Positions 36,991 through 49,918 of a DNA stretch of 64,000 nt are shown here, piece by piece (position 1 is the stretch's first letter; the number at the start of each line of letters is the position of its first letter). A model generated the notes under the pieces. That model had not been told where the DNA came from, made no database searches, and saw only the letters and a list, made by a program, of their open reading frames with translations. The stretch comes from Tribonema minus. Its lineage: Eukaryota; Sar; Xanthophyceae; Tribonematales; Tribonemataceae. A program made the translations under genes and the position numbers. The stretch is taken from NCBI GenBank assembly GCA_017506865.1, contig JAFCMP010000090.1:62001-126000 (forward strand). Direction: 5' to 3'.

Positions 36991-39032
36991 CGTGTTTTCC
37001 GAACCACATTTCTTTCGGTATCATGCACTGGCACTCTACCAGTTGCTTGCAGTCAGAGCCCTTGGCTGCTGGTACACTAGTCTGAAGCCTGACCAGGCTG
37101 CTGTGCTTCATGGCTCAAGCCGTTCTTGCCGGAAAAAGCGGAAATTTGACCATTCGAGCACGACGACGCAAATGGCGACCCCCACTCACCTCCTGCTCCA
37201 GGCTGACGCTATTGACGGACGCTCCCAGTCTCCACAATCACCACCAGCTAGCGTCCGTGATCTCCCTGTCCCTCTGCCCCCTCCCCAACCTGGCACAAGC
37301 CTGTCTCACAACTGCAAACTATCGCTAAACCTTGCCGCTGATACCAAGCGACTTGTCCCCGCTCACGCCCGGCAATAGATGTCGATACCACGCTCCAGCA
37401 AGTGCAGTGATAGCTCTCGTGCTCGCCTGTCCTCTCTGAAGCAGTGTGTGAACAATGAGAGCTGCTGGCCAGAACCGGTGCGGCAGCTCAAATTCATGAT
37501 TTGGTCAGGTCAATCACGCAAATTGCTCGTGGATGCGGCGAGTCCCTTCGCCGTGATTCATCGCCGGAAACTTCAAGCAGGTAGGTTGCACAGTGCCTGC
37601 CATGCCGCGCACACTGCCCCAAGCAGGTGACTCGCGATGCCGTGCATGCACCGCGTTGGGCAATGGATCGCATGCCTGTTGATCGACCTAACATCACCCG
37701 TGCGCTGCAGGTCTTGCTCCCTCATGCAACAGCATGACATCGCGTTAATTCAAGCTGATGGAGCAGGACTACACACACAGCCGCCGCTGCTGCAGGTGCT
37801 GAGTGGTGGTATGGTCCTCCGCTGTCGTGTGCAACATCAACTTGACCGCAGATGGACAGAAAACCTGTGCCAACCCGCTGCAGTCCACGCTCTCTGCCTG
37901 CTGACGCCGTGGAATGCAGCGCAGTGCTCGCGGCAGCGCCTGCGGTCGTCATGGTAATGACAAAGTCTCGTCTGATGTCACACACACTCCTTCGGCAACT
38001 TCCCAGGGCACTTCAACTCTCGCCGAGAAAGCATCAAAGCTGCGTCGACGCAGCTGTAGCTGCGGCGCTGGATTCGAGTAGAGCGGATGCAAGCTCGTGC
38101 TTCGGAGACGAATAGCCACGAAGCGGCGCAGGCACAGGCAGCGTATCTCGGCGCAGTGCTTTCGCTTCTTCACAGCCCAGCGAGCCGGGACCTGAAGCAG
38201 CTGTTGGCGGCGTTCGGAGATCCTTTACTGGTGTACGCGAGTGCAGCACGCAGGAGCGGGCTCGGGCGCTGGCAACAGAGTCTGCGCGCATGCCGCCAAA
38301 GCTTGGGAAGGAACACATGCAAAGCAAGTCATCGCCGCTAATTCAGTAGCGGCATGTGCCCTCCCCCGTGCACGTGCACATCTGTACATTTTTACGTCAC
38401 ATTCCATTAGTCCATTGATGCACAATGAATTCAGGGTGTATACTGGGCACTGATTTAGACTGTACTACGTGCATATGTACCGACTACGTAGTCTACGTAG
38501 CAGAACACTTTTGAGCAGGCTCTTGCAGGCAGTCGTTGCTAACATTGTTTAGAAATCACACGCCATCATGCGCGCGGCATTGTCTGATAGAGTGTGGAGA
38601 AGTTTGCACGTCGACCGAGCTCATTGCAGGTTCAAAGCATTGTTCAAATACATGGACCATAGGGAGCATTGCCCTGATTTGTCACCCTTCTCGTACATTC
38701 CACGGCAGGCGCTGCCCCACTCTTCAAGTTGGAGGCAGCGATGCTTGAGCACAGGCTTCGAGCGGCTTACGTTGGGCGTAGCAGCGGCGCGCATGTGGCG
38801 GCGCAAGCTGGAGTGCCTGGCGTTGCTGGAGAGCGAGGGCGAGGTGCGTCAGCGTGTGCGCGACGGGGTGCTCGACCTGGGAGTTGCTCAAGCGGTGGCA
38901 TGGAGCGGTGGCGTGCAGCAGTCGCGCGGCATGGCAGCTGCGGCAGAGCGTCCTGTGGCACTGGCCGCGCAGGCAAGTGCGCAAGGGTGAGTGATCATGC
39001 AGACAAAACTGGGCAGAGGTTGTATGCTGATA

Positions 39033-39054
39033 GGGGGGGGGGGGGGGGGGGGGG
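39033..39054 (+). repeat. Poly-G tract (about 22 G)
   Basis: An uninterrupted G run just after the coding-like block ending near 38986. It is likely length-variable and able to form a G-quadruplex. Confidence 0.9.
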
Positions 39055-39609
39055 TAGGCATGCTGCTGTTGCGGATACGGCCAGCGACAAGAGATGCCTG
39101 TGAGTGGCGCACATTTCGCTATGCGCTGGAAGGGGGCTGTCAATGTAGCACTGCGCTGGGAACGCATGGAGACATCACGATAGCGGGGAGTAGGGTAGCG
39201 GCAGCTCTGGCGCTGCTGCCGCCATGCGACGTTGAGGCGACTAGGACGAGCGAAGTAGTGGTGTATGTGCAATGCTCCATGCATGGTGAGAAGGTGTTCG
39301 TGTGCGAGGCAACGCTGCCCGTTGTGTTATCAGTCACATTTTCTGCAATAGAAGGTGCAACTTAAGATGTGCGGCTGAGCGCATTTGAGGTCTGGCCCAG
39401 GAAGAACGTCAGGCCAGGACGACTTTGAGGAGGATGCCTTCTGGTGTAGGGTTGAGCCAGCTTTCTAACATGAGTTTGATGCACACTGTTCCGGTTTATT
39501 TGCACTTGAGGGGTAGAAAAGCTGTCACATTGTATCTGTCGCTGGCCAGCGTCACTTGCCAGTGGCTTACCGCTTCACATACGGCCCGGAGTGGGGCGGT
39601 GGGGGGTTG

Positions 39610-39632
39610 AGGTTAGGATTAGGGTTAGGTTT
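39610..39632 (+). repeat. Interstitial telomere-like repeat (TTAGGG)
   Basis: GAGGTTAGGATTAGGGTTAGG, imperfect TTAGGG units. A more degenerate relative lies at about 40913-40968. Confidence 0.7.
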
Positions 39633-40912
39633 ACATGGCCAGAGGTGCTAGGGATGGGTGTGTTAGGCTTCTGGTGCATGGGCTGGCCCGCAGTGGCCTG
39701 ATGAGCCTCATCCATCAACATGACCGTCAAATCCGTGTGCTCAAGTCAAGCAACTCAGGTCACCCAGATTGCACTGTCCTTGCCGCGCCACAGCAGCGCT
39801 GCTGCGGAATGGAGGCAACGACATGGTGCCGCCGCTGAGCATCACGCACACAGCAGCATCAGTAGCATGTGCGACCTTCAACAGCGCGCCGCGAGCGCTG
39901 ATGTTGCGGAACGTCGCCACGACGAAGCACATCGTGAAAACACTGTCGGCTGGCTTAATGGCAGCAGCACGCTGTGTCGCAGGTGCTGAGTGCTGCTTGA
40001 CTGGGGCTAAGCGTTGCCGCGTCAAGGCTGGGGCCGTACCTCACCGGCGCTCAATCACGCTTCCTCAGCAGCAGTCATAGCACCCGAAAGGCCAGGCGCG
40101 CGCGCGGCAGCAGCAGCAGCAGCGGCGTGGGCACTCGCTGTGCGTCGCCACATCATGGCGGCAGCGGCGGCGGCGGCGGCAGCGCGAGCTGCGCAGCAGC
40201 TCAACCATATGCTGCCGTCACCGACAACAATATCATGAGTCATGACGCTGGCAGGTCTTGAGAAGCTGGTGCAGGCGGCGCCGGAGCTGCAGATGGAGTA
40301 GCTGGCAGCATCGGAGCGTCTGCTGACGCGCATGACCGCAATGCTGGCGGCCATCACGTCCATCGTGCGGGCCGCACACTCACGAGGCGTGATCGTGGAG
40401 GTTTCACCTGATGGTGAGGAGCAGGGCAATGGCGGCGGAAGTGACAGCGGCAGAAGGTGCGTGCGGAGCTGGCGTGCGTTCGCGGTCGTTTCTTGTGGAG
40501 CGCTGTACCTTGTGTCGTGTGCAGTAGTTGTTTTGCGAGGCAGCAAAATGTATATTGCAGCTGCTGCATGGTGCTTTGGGCAGTCGTGTTGCAAGGCGGC
40601 ATCATGAACTCCTGTGCAGCATTGTGGAGCGGCTGTTGGCGTGCGTGCTGTGCGCTGCGCAATTGGCTGTTGCGACCATGATGCTGCACACGGCGGCGCG
40701 CGTGAGGGTGCTGATGATCACTGCCTGCCACGTGAAGTGGGTGGGAGGCTGTGCAGATGACTGACGCGCACAAACAGTGCTGCAGACTGCCTTGTATGTG
40801 ATGATCTGTACAGCTGATGTATGAGCAATGTGTCGAGCCAGGAGCGAAGCGGCGAGCCTTTTTGAACTTTCAATGAGTGCTGCATATGACCGTTGCAACG
40901 TTCTCGCTGACG

Positions 40913-40968
40913 CTGAGGGTTGGGGTCAGGGTTACGGTTACGGTTAGGCCTAGGGCTAGCCTTAGACC
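40913..40968 (+). repeat. Degenerate telomere-like repeat
   Basis: Repeated GGGTTA/GGTTAC-like units followed by CCTAGGGCTAGCC and a terminal TTAGACCCTAA. It resembles decayed TTAGGG arrays. Confidence 0.55.
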
Positions 40969-43212
40969 CTAATTGATTATCTCAACGCATGTATACCATC
41001 ATGTGTGCACTGGACCACATTCCTCCTTGCTGACGGAATGGCAAAGCTGCATCTACATTGAGCCATGGCATCTGCATTGAGCTGTGCACTCTCAACAGCT
41101 TTTGGGCACAATGCAAACTAAGTAAGCTCATGCAGAGAGTACCTACCTGGATTCAAAACTGCATGAACGACATGATCAAATTATTGGTCGCCCCATGTAG
41201 CACAGGGCAACTGCCGCAGTGACTGCCTTGTTTTTGACTCGGAGCATGTGGCTGCATGTCAGGAAGGTGTTGGCAGCGGCTCATCACATGCACCTGCATA
41301 AATGTCAGCAATCACAGCACCGTCAACGAAGCTTGCAATTGCAACTGCGTCACAGACTGCCTCACCACGTTCAACCGCCGCCCCCCCTTGCCCCACAACA
41401 GTGATGCCGGCGGCGACAGCGGCCGCCCGCAGCAGCACACGGTGCAAAGCGCTGCCGCCGCCGAGCAGCGCGGCAGCGCCGGACAACAGCACGGCAACAG
41501 CAGCACCCACCGCTGCGCAGGTCGCGGCTGCCATCCGCGACATCCAGGCGGTAGAGTGCAGGGGCATGGACCTGCACAGCAACGCTCAGCTCGTGAAGAT
41601 GGAGGAGGGCGTGGAAGCGTGGGCGGCGTGCATGTGCGAGGGGCTGCACGCTGAGCTGGTCGACACCTGCAGTGGTGGCAGCAGCAGCGTCGAACTGGTG
41701 GCAGAGTCACCGAGGAGTCAGTTGGCAGTCATGCGTGCTAGCAGCAGCACTGTGGCAAAGCAATAGCGGCAGCAACAGCGACGGCGGCGCGGAGCAGTTG
41801 AATGAGCGGCAGTGAGGCCTGGGGGCTGTGCGTGACGACCTATCTAGCCATCGCCAACGTGGGGACAAGCACCGTGCACACACTGCGGAAAGCTGCCAAT
41901 GCGCACTTCACGTGCGCATGATGCGACTTTGCGGAGCTCGCCGAGATTAACCTGCAGGGACGTCGTCGTGGCGCGCGAGCATGGCAACATGAAGAGCGTT
42001 GCCAGCTAGCGCCGGCGCACAGCGGCGCCGGCCGGCGCTCTTCCGGCTGCACCGTGCAAATGTCTTTGGACTTGACTGCAAGCTACCACCATCGCTTTCC
42101 TCAGGTCTCAGCCTGGTGGGGCATGCTGGGCTTACACAAGACTGGTCTGGATCAACTTGGCCATGGCATTGTTGGTCTTGGCTGCAGCAGTTGCTGCATC
42201 CCTGAGGTGCCTGATGGCAGTGCACCGCTCAGCTTCCTGCAGTCTGACACAAGGCACCTCCTGCCTAAGCAGCAGCCATGCCACATGCGGGCATTGCCTC
42301 AGCGGCGCGTTCCCCAGCTTTGCATTCACTGTAGTCAAGGCAGCAGGCTCGAATTGCAGGCTCCATTGGGGCCCCAAGTTACACAGCTGAGCCAGGTGGC
42401 ATGCAGGTAGACAAGCATCTGCGCAACGTCGCAGTGTGGGCACCTGACCACTGTCAGCACTGCTCGGTGAGATATGATGAGCGCTGCGTATGCCGTGCAT
42501 TGAGATCCGCCTGCCTGGTGATGACAGGCGTGTACGTCGCGCGCAGCATGGCGCAGCAGCAGCAGCAGCAGCAGCGGTGGCAGCACCAGCAGCAACTGAC
42601 AGCTCACCGTTGATTAGGTGAGGCGACCACGTGGTGAGTGGTGCAGGCAATGACCTCATGGAGCAAGCAGGGCTGAGTCTTGGCAGCAGCACAGGTGGTC
42701 GCCACTGCAGACTGCTGAGCTTCAATCTGGCCGGCACAGTCTGGTGCAGGTGGCTCCTGCCAGCAACAGCACAGGTGGCGTGGTCTTGGGAAGCCCCGTT
42801 GCCTCTGCTGTTGTACCGACACTATGCGACACACAGGTCACATGTGCTACGGCGGCTACGACCAGAGGACAGAGGTAAACTCTACACAAAAGGCAGCTCA
42901 GAAGGAGTAATTACTCGTACTCGATTTTAAAAAAAAGTGAAACTAGAGTATCACTACTCAAGTTCAGCACTCGTACTCTAGTTACTCTACTTGTCCCCCG
43001 CCTGCATTCGCGGAGATCGAAGGTGAGGTCACTTTGTGACCTGCGACACGTGTGGGTCGGAAAGCGTATATTACAGGCAGCACATCTGCTACACAAAAGT
43101 GGTTACTGCTGGTGTCTACGTTTCGATGAGATGGGCGCGAACCACCAGATTTGTTTTGTCATGGCGCGCACCTTCACAGCGGTGTTCATGGCTGCATACT
43201 GGGTGCTGTTGT

Positions 43213-46200
43213 GGTGCACGGGCAGCAGTGCTCTTCGCGGTAACAGCGGCAGCAGCAGCGCTCAATGGTCAAGGGTTGCAGATGTGTGGCCTGTTGGAGC
43301 GTGAACCCACGCTCGAGCCCCCGTATCTTCACGGCACCAGCAGTGGCAGCGCTCAACCATCGCGATGCACACAATAGCAAGCAGCGATTTCAAGATTGCA
43401 ACATGAAGCACTGGCCATCGTGCTGATGAGTCTCAGCATTGCTCAGCTACGTATGCATGTATCATCACTCGTTGACGCCTCTGAATCGCTTAGACGTGCA
43501 CAAAAATTGAAGTTCATTGATGCCGCTGCACAACTCGTGACACACTGTACACCATAACAAGGAACACTGTTGAGGTATTTGCACTGCACCACCAAAGAGC
43601 CAGCTGTTGCGCCAGAAAGTGCCCATCCCAAGCGAGTGGGTGCACTATGGTTTATGACTGGATAGCACAAGCAAACACAATGACACAAGTGGTTTATAGA
43701 GCGCTTCAGTCGTGTTGGCCATGAACAATGTGAATGCACTGCAGCAATGATTGCAACAAAGCGCACGGCCAGCTCGCTGCAGACCATGTATGCACAGAAC
43801 AGCAGTCTACAGAACACGAAAAGAACACGCGACCACTTCACATGAAAGTACTGGCAAATTCCTGCAGCGATCAGGCATGTCACAAAATTTGATGCTGAAC
43901 ACTGCATCATAGACCGCCATTGCCTGCGCGGTTGCTGCTGCCACTGCACGCACATGCTGGTATCATCATACCAGCTGGCAGCAAGAACCATTCATCGGGT
44001 CAGGTGCTCTGGAGGTGCTGTCCAGTATGGCCTATAATTGAGTCATGCTGTGTCTGCCTTTGCCCCAGCACCATCACCCAGCACATTGCTGCCTGTCATA
44101 ATGCGATCCTGCTTCACCAAACACAGGCATCACCGAGCATTGTGATAGTTGCAAAACAAGAGGTTGCAACAGCCAAGGGGGGTAGTGAAGAAAAGATAAA
44201 ATTGCAACTGCCAACTGCAGCAGAAACAAATTCATTTACTGTGCGAACGTTCAGCTTTCTGCGCCCAACTTTTACCATGCACCGCGAAACTGAGTCTCCC
44301 CAATAAGAGTGAGCCTGCTGACCATGCTTTCGTACATGCTTTGGCCAAAACTCGCGTCATCCAGCAAGCTCTTCAGAGCTGCTGCTGTTGAACTTGCGCC
44401 TTGGCGCACTGGCAAAACTCTGGTGTGCTTGAGCAATGCCGCCTGCAAATTATGCGACGAACAGTGCAGCAGATGTGGACCACGCGTGAGTGCAGTGCAT
44501 GATATCACGGTGCACGCATGTACTGCCTGTGTACTGACTCTGTACTGCTGCCACATTATTCCATTTTGACCACAACTCAAGTGCTGGCTCAAGACTGCAA
44601 ACGGCGATTGAACACATGACGCAAAACCTGGCAGTGTCAGCAAAAAGCACTCCTGATAGCTGGACTGCGCATCATTCAATTCCTCAAAGAGTGGAACACT
44701 AGATCAAAAAATGCTATCAGTCAGCAGTGCTCACCTTGCGTAACACTCCAAGGAGGCGGATAATAGTGTGGGCAACGGCAGCGCCGTTCCAGGCACAGCC
44801 TCTGTACCCACTTCAGAGATGAAGAGATGAAAATGGTACAAAAGAGGGCACCTGCAAAGGCGTCTGCAAAGGGCAAAGAGACTAAAAGTGCACCATGAGC
44901 ATGCATAGATTGGCGATGGCAGGTGATTCTCTTCAGTGAGATGTAGCCTGTCATCAATACGGGATTTGACCATACACACATTGAGGCACACCAGGGCTGT
45001 TGTATGGCAGCCTGCTCGTCGTCTTGCATTCAAAGAGGACACTATGATAGTGACGTAACAAGACGTCTTTGATGTACCATTGCAACAGCTAGCAAACTCT
45101 GGCCCGGCAGTAGCTTGCGCATCCCAGCCGGAGAGCCTGACATACATGGCAACAAAAGAGGCGTAACCAAGCCGTAAGATATCATTGCACATTGCAATAG
45201 ACATGAACGCCGAGCAATCTTGTGCAAGAACCTGTGACTGCAGCGTGGTCTCGTGTCGTACACCATACCCGCTTGGTGCCTCAACCTGAGGCACAAAGAA
45301 GGTGCAGAGTGCTGAAAGTGTCTGTTGCGCATGCAAGCCAAGCAGTCCAGTGCCAGTAGCTATGGTTGTGTCATGGTCTCGCTTCGTACACCACTCCGGT
45401 GCGTTAGCTCCCACACCGCGTCAAGGTGGAGACCGTTGCAGGAGACCTACTCTAATGATACTCTACCAGATCTACTATCTTCACTTTATGAACAGAACAT
45501 CAACTAGCTCGCAGCAGCTTGATTCATATATACAACGCGCCATGGAACATACCTGTGCCCAGGCATCAGAAGCTGCGCTGCTGAGGCTCGCGCTTGCACG
45601 AGATGCACACGCGCACAAACTCGCTCATACTCAAACTCACACTCGCACACCGTCAACATACACACACACACATACACATTCACAAACGCGCGCGCACACA
45701 CGCACACACACACACACACATACAGAACATCACCACACATACATGCACATAACATAAACACACACACACACACTCACTCACCCTCACCCTCGCACAGCAT
45801 CACCGAATATACATACACACACATGGTCACAAAACATCGCCACACACACACACACACTCACAGGGTTATTGGCGATGGGAACACTGAAGCTCCTGTAACA
45901 TGAGGACGGTCCGGGACAGCAGGGGCGACGGGACCCCCCTGTCCTAGAGAAGGGAGAGCACGGAGAGTGTACTCCCTTCTGCGGTCTGTTCTGCTCCAGA
46001 TCGCCACCCGTCATCAGTGCAGTGTTGTCAGCGCATGGCAGGACAACCGAACACAAGACCCGCATGCGGCGGCAGAAGGAGAAGGGGAATGTACTTCAAG
46101 GAGCACACCAGCCAAAACCTTTTTATCTATAGAGAGGTTGTCATACAAACTGCCGGGTCTGGTCCAGAGACCAAGAACGCGTAACCCTCTTGTGGCGTCT

Positions 46201-46710
46201 CTGGTTTCTCATGTTCAGGAGCATCAATGTGTTCGCCATCTTTCGCGTACCTGCACACGTTCCCAGGCCAAAGCGCACCGCACCTCGAGAGATGGGACAC
46301 AATGCTAACCTCCAGGATCCCCGCCGGTGACCATCTCGCATAACACAGCAGGGAAGGCGTGGAGAGAAGACCAGGCTACGCTGTCATCTCCAAGTCAGCT
46401 TTCGCTGGCAAATCGCCCTCTCAGTGCCGCACCGATGCTCACGTGCCCAGAGAGCCCCCTGCACCTTCCGCTAGGCGTGAGCAGAGCAACACGAGCCAGG
46501 CAGCGCCTGGACCCAAGTCACTCTCTACATGTAATCGTCACGCTAGTGCAGAGCGCCCTCCAGACGGTTTTGAGACATCCGCACAGCACAGACTACTATT
46601 GTGTATCGAACCCCCTGCCCCGCAGCAGGCAAAGGGTCCGCCCAGAAACATGGTCAGGGGAGGTGGCCCTGATCACGCCGCTGAGCCTCCTGCTGTGTCA
46701 CGTGAAGTGT
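43213..46710 (+). repeat. Well-conserved duplicated block, copy 1
   Basis: Long near-identical stretches pair this block with 48922-53030. Examples are GCGCTCAACCATCGCGATGC (near 43350 and 49065), the TTTTTATCTATAGAGAGG block (46118 and 52439) and the downstream 200 bp. Open frames are not conserved between the copies, so the block appears non-coding. Confidence 0.85.
45640..45865. repeat. CA-rich microsatellite, interrupted (copy 1)
   Basis: Interrupted (CA)n with TA and TC variants, in the conserved duplicated block. The paired site in copy 2 is an uninterrupted (CA)n. Confidence 0.85.
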
Positions 46711-47429
46711 GCAGTCAACAACTTCTTCGGGACTTCAACAACTTGTTGAACTCGCTTGAAGATGATCGAACTCACCTGTGTAGAAGAACTCGTTTTAGCC
46801 TGCCGTTGCGGGCTTGTCGGACACATCAACGATTGAACCACGATGGAGCGCAGGCACAGGCAGCGCATCACCGGCAGTTTCGCGTTTGGCTCTGCATCAA
46901 TCTCAGCTTTCAGCCACCATGAGAGTTTGGCCGCATTCGGCGATCAGCTTACTGGTGTCAGGCTAATGGAGGGTGCAGGGTGAGCTCAGACGCTGGCGGA
47001 AGCGTCTACAACAACGCCGCTGTTTGTTGGCAACGCACGAAACGTAAGCCTTAACCGCTCGTTGATGTGGATCATGTACACCGAGCACGCTTGTAGTTTA
47101 GATTTTTGTGTCATTTTTCAGTTCATTCATGAAATAAGATGTATACTGAGCTCTCAGTCATAATTTAGCATGCGCATGTGTACAGAAAACGTACACCATT
47201 ATGAGCTACCATAATTTCAAGGACACACACCATGCGCGCTCATCATATGTCTGAATTGGAAGACATGTCCACCTGCAATGAGCCGATTGTGGTCTCAATG
47301 CACTGTTCACATACACAAAATTGATTCGTCAGGGTGTGGATAAATATGCTCAGCAAACGACTCGACTGTAGCCTCAACGCATTGTGCTAGTAGTACATGA
47401 ACTACAGGAGCATCATCCTGGTATGCTAC

Positions 47430-47610
47430 GCTTCTCATACATGCTGCGGCAGCGCCTGCGGAGCTTGGCGGACGCGACAGCGCTGCTGGAGGAAGGACGC
47501 ACACTAGGCGCGGCGGCGGCGCGCATGTGACCGCCCAAGCTAGATTGCCTGGCACTGTTGGAGAGGGAGGGCGAGGCGTAGCTGCGTGTGCGCAAGAGAG
47601 GCCTTTACCA
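47430..47610 (+). pseudogene. Stop-interrupted copy of the 38.7-kb coding-like block
   Basis: Translation gives LGAAAARM, stop, PPKLDCLALLEREGEA, stop. This aligns with LGVAAARMWRRKLECLALLESEGEV at about 38770-38850. The TGA and TAG stops mark this copy as non-functional. Similarity at the protein level suggests that the ancestor was coding. Confidence 0.55.
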
Positions 47611-48595
47611 GTAGGAATGTGCATGATGGCAAGCGCCAGCAGTGGCGAAGCTGCGCGCGGCGGTGCTAACGGAGCAGGCGGCGTTCAGAGGTCAGCGAGT
47701 GGCGGCACGCGTGTAGTGCATTGGGTAGGTATGCTGGGGTTGCGTACATCACGTACTGTAATGAGTACTGCAGCACACAGCTACAAGCAAATGGTCGTTC
47801 TGCAGCTCCGCCCAAGCACGCCTGGTTCAAACACCTCCTTAGCACTGCAAACTCATGGCTGCGGCAGTTTTCGCAGCAACGCAGCTTCCACCACCTGTTT
47901 CGCGCTGCAGCAGACTTGTCCCTCGCGCTGAATATGCCGAAACGACTTGAAGTTCAGGTAACTGCCCTGTTCCTTTGTCTACAACCCTGGTCTTGAACAC
48001 CACGTGCTTACCCCGGCCTTATACAGCGTACCCCCGGTCTTGCGCGCACACACACACCTCCCTGGAGAGACGGGGGGTCGTATACTACAGTATACGAAGG
48101 GGGGTCTTATACAAGAGGGGAGGGGTATACTCCGTGATTTACAATGGCGACTTGTCAAGATGTCCATATGCACGCCAACAGTAACATGCTGGTGACGTAA
48201 CGGTGAAGTCGTGCACACTGCAAAAGGCCGCTCTAGCTGATAGCCAGAAGATGAAGCACATGGAAGTACAATGTTCGCACTCTAAGGGGAGCTGGAGCCC
48301 TTGAGTGCATGATTCGGCCTGCTTTTGTGCTCATGAGCTTTTTTTTGGTGGTGGCATGGTGTAATTGTCGCTGGGCTGTGCCATGTGGTGACAAGACTGG
48401 AGTCCGGTGAATCGACTGTGTGATGCACCTCATGATATACTTCAAGGTAACAGGCAAATAAATCATTGCGCCAAGAGAATCTCTCACCGTACCCAAACCA
48501 TGCCAATCCGTTCTCTCGCAGGCCGCAGCTGCCGCAGCCGCGGAACAAAGGCAGCAATACGCTTCTGCTGCTGAGTACCACGCGCATGGCAGCGA

Positions 48596-48716
48596 CAGCG
48601 AAATGCGCACCGGGGAAATGCGCAACGGCGCAACGCGCAACGGCGAAATGCACAACGGCGAAACGCGCAATGGTGCAATGCACCATGCTGAATGGCGCAA
48701 CGGCGACAAGCGACAC
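48596..48716 (+). repeat. Minisatellite of about 15 bp units
   Basis: Imperfect tandem units of the type GCAACGGCGAAATGC run for about 120 bp. They translate to alternating RNGE/HNGE-like peptides in one plus-strand frame, but no gene is supported. Confidence 0.75.
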
Positions 48717-49140
48717 ACACCCCCAGCAGTGTGCCGAGAGCGCCAACACTGTGGACCGCTGCCACGTGGAACCGGATGACGAAAGCCTCTGGCCAGCTGT
48801 GTGGCAGCACGCAGCATTGCCAGTGCTCAGCGCTGCTTCATCAGGGGCTGAGTTTTGCTATGGTAGGGCCAAGCCGGGCGTCACCTGTGCTCCACCATGC
48901 TTTGTCAAAGCTGAGTCATGCATGGTGCACGGCCAGCAGCGCTCCTTGCCGTACTTACAGTAGCAGCAGTAGTAGCAGCAGTGCTCGACAATCGGGGGTT
49001 TTGGCTTGTTGAAGCGTGAGCCCGCTCTCGCAGCCCCTACATACGTCATCATGGCACCAGCAGTAGCAGCGCTCAACCATCGCGATGCACACAATAGCAA
49101 GCAGCGATTTCAAGATCGCAACATGAAGCACTGGCCATTG

Positions 49141-49918
49141 TGCTCGCGAGTCTCAGCATTGCTCAGCTACTCTATGCATGTATCATCGCGTGTTCACGCC
49201 ACTGAATCGCTTGGACGTGCACAAAGATTTAAGTCTGAAGACTTTTTGGTTGATGCCGTGACACAAACCCTGATCCATGACAAGAAAGGCCATCGAGGTA
49301 TCTGCACTGCACCATTAAAGAGCCAGCCATTGTACCAGAAAGTGCCCGTCCAGAATTGAGTGGGTGCAGAATGAATGAGTAATGACCAAATAGCACAAAA
49401 TTCACGATTTTACGAGTGGCTTGTAGAGCACTTCATTCATGTTTTGCTATGATTCATGCAAATACACTACAGCAGTTCTTGCAACAAAGTGTGCGACCAG
49501 CTCCCCAGCAAAACTGTGTATGCACAATCGTGCTCATGAGTCTTAGCATTGCTCAGCTATGTATGCATGAATCATCACTCGTTGACGTCTCTGAATCGCT
49601 TGGACGCGCACAAAGATTGAAGTCTTTGATGCCACTGCACAAATCGTGACACACTGTACGCCACAACAAGGAAGACCGTTGATGTATATGCACTGCACCA
49701 CCAAAGAGCCAGCTGTTGCACCAGAAAGTGCACATCCTAGGACTCCTAGGCGAGCGAGTGCACTATGGTTCATGACTGGATAGCACAAGCATTCACAATG
49801 TACAAGAGGCTTATAGAGCACTTCAGTCGACTCGTGCTTGCCATAACAATGTGAATGCATAGCAGCAGGCATTGCAACAAAGTGTGCAGCCAGCTTCCCA
49901 GCATGACTGTATGCACAA
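49141..49918 (+). repeat. Local tandem duplication (2 x about 390 bp) inside copy 2
   Basis: The words AGCATTGCTCAGCTA, CTGAATCGCTTGGACG, TAGAGCACTTCA and GCAACAAAGTGTGC occur in the same order in 49141-49528 and again in 49529-49918. Copy 1 has one equivalent (about 43430-43800). Confidence 0.8.

Larger units (their letters stand above)
37192..41766 (+). pseudogene. Set of coding-like blocks interrupted by stops; probable decayed gene, not recognised
   Basis: Several plus-strand stretches look protein-like and some are bounded by splice consensus. They are 37192-37580 (acceptor ctccag, donor agcag|gtaggt, interrupted by TAG at 37376), 38087-38341, 38568-38986 (LGVAAARMWRRKLECLALLE), 40242-40456 (LEKLVQAAPELQME, then TAG at 40299) and 41302-41766 (VECRGMDLHSNAQLVKMEEG). 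The TAG codons sit where CAG would fit, while the recognised genes here end in TAA or TGA and have no internal stops. A degraded copy of 38087-38986 occurs at about 46845-47610. I cannot name a family, and the blocks may not all belong to one gene. Confidence 0.35.
38000..46720 (+). repeat. Large tandem duplication, unit 1 (about 8.7 kb)
   Basis: Segments of this interval recur in the same order and orientation after 46.72 kb. 38110-38300 resembles 46845-47000 (shared GCAGGCACAGGCAGCG and GATCAGCTTACTGGTGT-like words). 38440-38480 resembles 47130-47170. 38690-38860 resembles 47430-47600. 43213-46710 closely resembles 48922-53030. Unit 2 begins where unit 1 ends, so this is a head-to-tail duplication. 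The left boundary is approximate. Confidence 0.65.

Noticed and set aside
37376..40301. Reassignment of TAG to glutamine
   Set aside because: The dynein, ASPM-like and acetyltransferase genes contain no internal TAG over more than 4,000 codons. The TAG cases lie only in decayed, duplicated sequence.
44731..45414. 227-residue minus-strand open frame in the duplicated block
   Set aside because: The paired region of copy 2 (50911-51402) does not keep the frame and there is no family similarity, so it is chance.
46359..46922. 187-residue plus-strand frame
   Set aside because: It is not conserved as a frame in copy 2 (52680-53130), where frames shift repeatedly.
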